Origin: SZUA-186 sp041552135
Lineage (GTDB): Bacteria > Pseudomonadota > Gammaproteobacteria > UBA9214
NCBI GenBank assembly: GCA_041552135.1
Contig: JBFELL010000108.1
Span: 1 to 9,629 of the forward strand
Length of the DNA: 9,629 bases
Direction: 5' to 3'
Part shown: positions 6,354 to 9,629 of the stretch, one piece after another
How positions within the stretch are numbered: position 1 is the stretch's first letter
Layout: each line of letters opens with the position of its first letter
The notes under the pieces: generated by a model
The model's input: only the letters and a program-made list of their open reading frames with translations
What the model was told of the DNA's origin: nothing
The model's database searches: none
Position numbers and translations under genes: made by a program

Positions 6354-6947
6354 ATGCCAGCCCACAAACTCCTGCTCTACCCTGCCAGCCCCGGTTTCGG
6401 CCCGGTCGATCCGGCGGCACTGCTTGACCACCTGCGGGACATTGGCCTGGTGGGCGGCAACTTCCCGGTGCGCGGGAAAATCCGCTACCTCGCGGGTGAA
6501 CATTTTCTGCAGCTGATCACCTTTCTCGGCTGTTCACCCGCCATCGAATTCGAGCCGCCCGCCGATCCCGACAAACGCGAGGCAGCGGCCGAGCGGGGCG
6601 GGTTCTGCCACATCAGCCTTGCACTATCAGAGACCCGTCCGGCCTTTAGGGCCGGCGGGAAGATTCCGCCACCGCGCTGCCCGTCCTGCCGCAAACCCGT
6701 CAGGGGATGGCAGCAGGCACTTGATGCCTGGTGCCAGACACCGGCCGCCGACGAGTGGCGATGTGAACACTGCGGCCACGCCGGCCACATCCACAACCTC
6801 GATTTTCGCCGCCACGGCGGCTTCGCCCGCACCTTCATCGAGGTCTGGGGCATCCACCCGTCCGAGGCCGTGCCGGTCGATGCCCTGCTGGCATCGCTCG
6901 CCGCATTCAGTCACTGCGGCTGGAACTACATGTATGTCAACGATTGA
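6354..6947 (+). CDS. Unrecognised protein with a zinc-ribbon-like CxxC pair
   Basis: The 197-residue soluble protein could not be assigned to a named family. Its N-terminal half (1-95) is a mixed alpha/beta segment with LLLYPASPGFGPVDP, an IGLVGG turn and RYLAGEHFLQLITFLGCSP. The central part holds two Cys pairs, CPSC at 109-112 and CEHC at 137-140, 24 residues apart, which fit a single zinc ribbon. It is followed by His-rich GHAGHIHNLDFRRHGGFARTF and a C-terminal segment ending WNYMYVND. There is no signal peptide or membrane segment. Codon use and GC content look like the neighbouring genes, so it is a real host gene. The ATG at 6354 has no clear Shine-Dalgarno sequence; it is the first start in the frame. 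The gene is divergent from the hydrolase gene. A metal-binding or nucleic-acid-related role is a guess only. Confidence 0.75.
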   Translation: MPAHKLLLYPASPGFGPVDPAALLDHLRDIGLVGGNFPVRGKIRYLAGEHFLQLITFLGCSPAIEFEPPADPDKREAAAERGGFCHISLALSETRPAFRAGGKIPPPRCPSCRKPVRGWQQALDAWCQTPAADEWRCEHCGHAGHIHNLDFRRHGGFARTFIEVWGIHPSEAVPVDALLASLAAFSHCGWNYMYVND

Positions 6948-7058
6948 CGCAGACCATGACCGGGTAGCCCCGGCAAACTGACGTGGCGGCCTAACCCGGG
7001 CCCGGAAGATTGTGCGACAATACGCGGCGCAGCCACCTCATACGACGCAGGCCAGATC

Positions 7059-7352
7059 ATGTCAGAACAGGAACTCTCCCAGGAAGAACGCATCTTGCGC
7101 GTTATGAAACGCGTCCTCACCGATGTCGCCAAGGACACCTATGCCAGGCCCGGTTTCCGTCACCCGCTCTCCGATGACACCATCAAGGGCATGCGTGACT
7201 GCCTTGCGCTGATCACGGCACGCGAGCACGAGCTTGCCGAGGCGGCAGGACGTCCTCGAAACCTGCGCCCGCGCTTCAAGGACGAGCCGCAGTCCCCGGT
7301 GCTTGTCTCACTCGACGTCCCCGGCAAGAACAGCGACAACGACGAAAGCTGA
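7059..7352 (+). CDS. Small conserved-looking hypothetical protein
   Basis: The 97-residue, highly charged, probably helical protein has no signal peptide or membrane segment. The core RILRVMKRVLTDVAKDT is followed by PGFRHPLSDDTIKGMRDCLALITARE and a RPRF turn. The tail is disordered and acidic, ending GKNSDNDES. I recall similar short proteins in gammaproteobacteria carrying dubious chromosome-segregation names, but nothing here supports such a function. AGG stands about 7 nt before the ATG. The next gene starts 32 bp downstream on the same strand. Confidence 0.75.
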   Translation: MSEQELSQEERILRVMKRVLTDVAKDTYARPGFRHPLSDDTIKGMRDCLALITAREHELAEAAGRPRNLRPRFKDEPQSPVLVSLDVPGKNSDNDES

Positions 7353-7384
7353 CCTGAACGGTCCGCCGGCAAGCGCCTGCCCCC

Positions 7385-8416
7385 GTGAAAAAGATCGTCA
7401 TTCACAAACCCGGCGGCTATGACCGGCTGGTCATCGAGGAACACCCGGACCCCGTACCGGGGCCTGACGAGGTCCTGATCGAAGTGGCCGCCATCGGTGT
7501 GAACTACGCCGACTGCGTGACCCGCATGGGCCTGTATACCTCCGCCAGACATTATGTTGGCTACCCCATCACACCGGGCTTTGAAGTCGCCGGTCGCGTC
7601 ATCGGCACCGGCAGTGCCATCCATGGCCTGGCCGACGGGTCCCGTGTCATTGCCGTCACCCGCTTCGATGCCTACGCCACCCGGCTGGTGGTAAAACGCC
7701 ATCAGGTGGTGCCGCTGCCCGACACCCTCGACATGGAACAGGGCGCGGCTTTCCCCGGGGTCTCGCTGACCGCCTGGTTCGCCCTGTTCGAACTGGCCCA
7801 CCCCCGTGCAGGCAATACCCTGCTGGTACATTCCGCCGCCGGCGGCGTCGGCAGCATGCTGGTACAGCTCGGCAAGCTTGCCGGCTGCCGGGTAGTGGGC
7901 GTGGTTGGCGCCAGCCACAAGGTCGGTGCCGTGCAGGCGCTGGGTGCCGATGCCGTTATCGACAAGTCGACACAGCCGCTGTGGCAGGAAGCCGAGCGCC
8001 TGTCACCCGGTGGTTACGATGTTGTGCTCGATGCCAATGGCGTAGCGACACTGAAACAGAGTTATAACCACCTTGCGCCGGTCGGCAAGCTGGTGGTGTA
8101 CGGCTTTCACAGCATGCTGCCACGGCGCGGCGGCATCCCGCACAAACTGCGGCTTGCCTGGGATTACTGGCGCACGCCACGCTTCAGCCCGTTCAGCCTG
8201 ACGACCCGCAACCGCAGCGTGCTGGGGTTCAACCTCAGTTTCCTGTTCGACAGGACGGAAATCATGCAGCAGGGCCTGCGGCAACTGCTGACCTGGCTGG
8301 ATGAAGGCAAGCTGCGGCCCCCGCCAGTGACCCCCTATCCGTTCGATCGGGTCGCAGACGCCCACCGCGACCTGGAATCCGGCCAGACCGTCGGCAAACT
8401 GGTACTGGTGGTGTAG
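7385..8416 (+). CDS. VAT-1/quinone oxidoreductase-like MDR protein
   Basis: This 343-residue medium-chain dehydrogenase/reductase is of the zinc-independent quinone-reductase type. Seen are the N-terminal VIEEHPDPVPGPDEVLIEVAAIGVNYAD with the family's GVNYAD motif at 38-43, and PGFEVAGRVIGTG at 64-76. The nucleotide-binding loop SAAGGVGSMLVQLGK is at 150-164, and GADAVIDKS follows in the Rossmann half. The long insertion-like segment around 236-283 (PRRGGIPHKLRLAWDYWRTPRFSP) is characteristic of synaptic-vesicle VAT-1-like members, which suggests NADPH-dependent reduction of a quinone or enone; the substrate is unknown. The start is GTG at 7385, which places MKKIVIHKPGGYDRL at the N terminus as in homologues; the Shine-Dalgarno sequence is weak. 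It may be co-transcribed with the small upstream gene. Confidence 0.87.
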   Translation: MKKIVIHKPGGYDRLVIEEHPDPVPGPDEVLIEVAAIGVNYADCVTRMGLYTSARHYVGYPITPGFEVAGRVIGTGSAIHGLADGSRVIAVTRFDAYATRLVVKRHQVVPLPDTLDMEQGAAFPGVSLTAWFALFELAHPRAGNTLLVHSAAGGVGSMLVQLGKLAGCRVVGVVGASHKVGAVQALGADAVIDKSTQPLWQEAERLSPGGYDVVLDANGVATLKQSYNHLAPVGKLVVYGFHSMLPRRGGIPHKLRLAWDYWRTPRFSPFSLTTRNRSVLGFNLSFLFDRTEIMQQGLRQLLTWLDEGKLRPPPVTPYPFDRVADAHRDLESGQTVGKLVLVV

Positions 8417-8460
8417 CGCAAATACAGGCCATAAAACCGCACGGATTATTCATGCAGGAC

Positions 8461-8479
8461 GGGCAAAGCGCAGCGTGCC
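8461..8479. repeat. REP-like GC palindrome
   Basis: GGGCAAAGCGCAGCGTGCC is a near-palindrome (GGCA...TGCC outer arms with GCGC/GCG inside). It resembles a short intergenic sequence, often written GGGCAAAGCGCAGCGTGCCC, that I know from many proteobacterial genomes. Only one copy is in the window, so repeat status rests on recollection. Confidence 0.4.
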
Positions 8480-8702
8480 GAACCGCCGTTTGTCAGGCAC
8501 GGAGCTGGCGCACCCTAGCCCTGCCTGCAGTGCCAAACCGTTATCCTTGCGAAAAACGGCAATCATCCACACACCACCACATGCTGAACCAATGTGTCGA
8601 TACCGGCGGTCCTAGCGGCCAATGATGGCCGGTTGCTTATAGAAAATAATAATGCAGCATAAATATTTGCAATCAGCAAAAGGTGCAAATAAGAAGGCAA
8701 AT

Positions 8703-8733
8703 CAACGAATAACCGGTTCGCGGTTATTCGTTG
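8703..8733. repeat. 31-bp palindrome, 13-bp perfect stem
   Basis: CAACGAATAACCG (8703-8715) and CGGTTATTCGTTG (8721-8733) are exact reverse complements around a 5-base centre GTTCG. No T run follows, so it is not an ordinary intrinsic terminator. It stands 100 bp upstream of the cysteine-rich gene, where it could be an operator or a leader-RNA hairpin. Confidence 0.85.
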
Positions 8734-8832
8734 CGAACTGGAATCAGTTTATCCGCAAGATTATTTAATAGATGGAGTTTCACATTTCAGGTATTTTCGG
8801 ACGGTAACTGCAACGGGAAAGGGGGTGCGACC

Positions 8833-9066
8833 ATGGCTTTGACACGAAGCATGAATGTTGAACCTGAAATCCTCACTAACACACCGTGCGACAACAATTA
8901 CGCCTGCTTGTCTGGAAAAGGCGTATGCAAGGTGGAGCCATACGAAGACAGGGATGTGCCGCTGCTCATCTGCAGAGACGACAGAGCATGCGCGTTCAGG
9001 AAAAATTATCAGAATCTGCTTATCTGCACCTGCCCGGTCAACAGGGCCTCGCTAATCCCCCATTAA
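8833..9066 (+). CDS. Small cysteine-rich protein (77 residues, 7 Cys)
   Basis: The protein has no hydrophobic signal or membrane segment and carries Cys at 19, 25, 32, 47, 53, 65 and 67. They lie in the pattern CDNNYACLSGKGVCKVE, LICRDDRACAF and LICTCPV. The order NYAC-LS-G-x-C-x-VE ... C...AC.F ... C-x-CPV recalls short hypothetical proteins I have seen in sulfate- or metal-metabolising bacteria that end in a C-x-CPVR motif. No function is established for them. Clustered Cys in a short soluble protein suggests metal or Fe-S binding or a redox role, but this is inference. The start at 8833 is supported by the strong AAAGGGGGTG site 6-8 nt upstream; ATG at 8851 is a weaker alternative. The gene stands alone between an AT-rich, palindrome-bearing leader and a decayed Kelch fragment, a setting typical of acquired DNA. 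Confidence 0.72.
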   Translation: MALTRSMNVEPEILTNTPCDNNYACLSGKGVCKVEPYEDRDVPLLICRDDRACAFRKNYQNLLICTCPVNRASLIPH

Positions 9067-9113
9067 ACGATCCGTGAATCTGCCTGCCGGGTGTAGAGGA
9101 TGGATTTGCCTGT

Positions 9114-9538
9114 TTGCCAGACTCAACGCGCTGTCCGCCTTACTTCAGTGACGTCTGGCGCACCCGGGACGCTGCCAACCGGGAACGGGTGACAGCCTCG
9201 GCAGAAGGGGCACCCCGCACCCCGGGGATCAGGCCCTCGTATTGCTGGACCATTTCATTCTCTTCGGCGGTCTCGCAGGTGATCCCGGTGATCCGTTCAA
9301 GGCGGCCAATCCGGTGAACGTACGGGTCAGCAAGGATGGCGCCGACTGGAGGCAAGTCAGTGACTCTCCCTGGAATGCCGCGACTCCGGAGGAGATCAAA
9401 TACGACTTCGATGCCCTGGTGACGAAGGGTGTCCGGCGTGGACAGCGGCCGTCCATATTTACCCTTGGCGGTGACCGTGAAACCTTTGACTTCACTGATC
9501 CGGCAAACTACCTCAATGTGGATAATGATGTGTGAACA
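9114..9538 (+). pseudogene. Kelch-repeat protein fragment, frameshifted and truncated
   Basis: Two frames together give a Kelch-like beta-propeller piece. The first (about 9138-9226) reads YFSDVWRTRDAANRERVTAS, a typical blade end and next-blade start. The second (about 9227-9535) reads DQALVLLDHFILFGG, VRVSKDGADWRQVSDSPWNA and IFTLGGDRETFDF, then NYLNVDNDV. The frames switch near 9226, where one missing base in CCGGGGATCAG would restore PG-x-QALVL. The 3' end stops at NVDNDV, where a Kelch repeat would continue with Trp. A TGA (9536-9538) and an IS-type end follow at once. No start codon or signal peptide is visible upstream. The intact parent would be several times longer, so this is a remnant. 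The opposite-strand frame covering it is judged a shadow. Confidence 0.75.
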
Positions 9539-9629
9539 CTCCACCGGCTAAAGCCGGTGGCTTCGGGTTACGGCTGAAAGCCGGATTGATCGGCCATTCG
9601 GCCGACTAACCCCCTCTCCCTCAGGGAGA
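9538..9629 (-). mobile_element. Probable end of an IS200/IS605-type element (continues off the right edge)
   Basis: A perfect hairpin CCACCGGCTAAAGCCGGTGG (9541-9560, 8-bp stem, TAAA loop) stands a few bases inside the point where the Kelch reading ends. On the minus strand the loop reads GGCTTTAGCC, preceded by GAAGCC and followed by GAGTGTTCA. That pattern (GAA-stem-CTTTAG-stem-GAG..TTCA) is what I recall of right ends of tnpB-bearing IS200/IS605 elements. Such elements have subterminal hairpins in place of terminal inverted repeats and make no target duplication. Transposase or tnpB would lie beyond 9629 on the minus strand. A minus-strand frame open from the window edge closes at the TAG inside the hairpin, but its few residues prove nothing. 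The exact boundary is not fixed. Confidence 0.6.
9571..9629. repeat. Three consecutive hairpins inside the IS-like end
   Basis: CGGCT-GAA-AGCCG (9571-9583), TCGGCC-ATTC-GGCCGA (9590-9605) and TCTCCC-TCA-GGGAGA (9615-9629, cut by the window edge) follow the terminal hairpin in tight series. The last resembles a common intergenic CCCTCTCCC..GGGAGAGGG palindrome and could belong to a separate repeat. Confidence 0.7.

Larger units (their letters stand above)
8417..8832 (+). other. 416-base non-coding stretch with several palindromes
   Basis: No credible coding frame is seen. The first 220 bases are GC-rich and hold a REP-like palindrome (8461-8479) and a small perfect hairpin CGGCCA/TGGCCG around ATGA (8616-8631). 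From about 8637 composition becomes AT-rich. This zone has an inverted repeat TATTTGC (8664-8670) / GCAAATA (8685-8691) and the large palindrome at 8703-8733. It ends at the Shine-Dalgarno site of the cysteine-rich gene. Several weak promoter-like matches exist, for example TTGCAA (8668-8673), 17 nt, TAAGAA, but none is convincing. Confidence 0.6.

Noticed and set aside
6252..6503. N-terminal extension of the MBL hydrolase
   Set aside because: Residues rich in Arg, Trp and Gly without domain character; a good ribosome site supports the ATG at 6251.
8703..8733. Palindrome as a terminator of the MDR gene
   Set aside because: No T tract on either side and nearly 290 bp from the stop codon.
9140..9544. 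134-residue minus-strand open frame
   Set aside because: It lies wholly antisense to the Kelch remnant, which has recognisable blades. It has no ribosome site and no family character.

Overview
The window looks like a chromosomal piece of a GC-rich gammaproteobacterium. The evidence is a minus-strand tRNA-Tyr/tRNA-Gly pair of the kind that precedes tRNA-Thr and tuf in many gammaproteobacteria, together with gammaproteobacterial-looking housekeeping proteins. A sulfur-oxidising or Chromatiales-like host is my guess from the flavour of the proteins and is not shown by the sequence.

Left part (1-2830): a tRNA-Gly(TCC)/tRNA-Tyr(GTA) operon runs leftward from a good sigma70-type promoter. A divergent gene encodes a small membrane protein of DUF1269-like type. 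It converges on a leftward pair, a Mug/TDG-type mismatch DNA glycosylase followed by a YbaK/ProX-type aminoacyl-tRNA deacylase. A phosphoribosyltransferase is divergent from the glycosylase. It is followed within 4 bp by a cupin gene whose 5' end appears frameshifted.

Middle (3214-6251): a compact leftward set of four genes encodes, in order of transcription, a glyoxalase II-like metallo-beta-lactamase-fold hydrolase, an LEA14/WHy-domain lipoprotein, an AcuI/YhdH-type NADPH oxidoreductase and a rhomboid protease. Spacing is tight (overlap or about 10 bp for the first three). The set looks like one transcription unit, although the functions do not form an obvious pathway; handling of reactive acrylyl or oxoaldehyde compounds plus envelope maintenance is a speculative link.

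Right-middle (6354-8416): three rightward genes encode an unrecognised protein with a CPSC/CEHC zinc-ribbon-like pair, a small conserved-looking hypothetical protein, and a VAT-1/quinone-oxidoreductase-like MDR protein.

Right end (8417-9629): this part is accessory in character. A 416-base non-coding stretch holds a REP-like GC palindrome, an AT-rich zone and a striking 13-bp-stem palindrome. It leads to a well-translated 77-residue protein with seven cysteines. Next comes a decayed Kelch-repeat gene fragment with a frameshift. It is cut off exactly where an IS200/IS605-type end begins, with a perfect 8-bp hairpin followed by three further hairpins running out of the window. The end has the look of the right end of a tnpB-carrying element. 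If so, its omega-RNA guide would come from the broken Kelch gene. tnpB itself is not in the window, so this stays a hypothesis.
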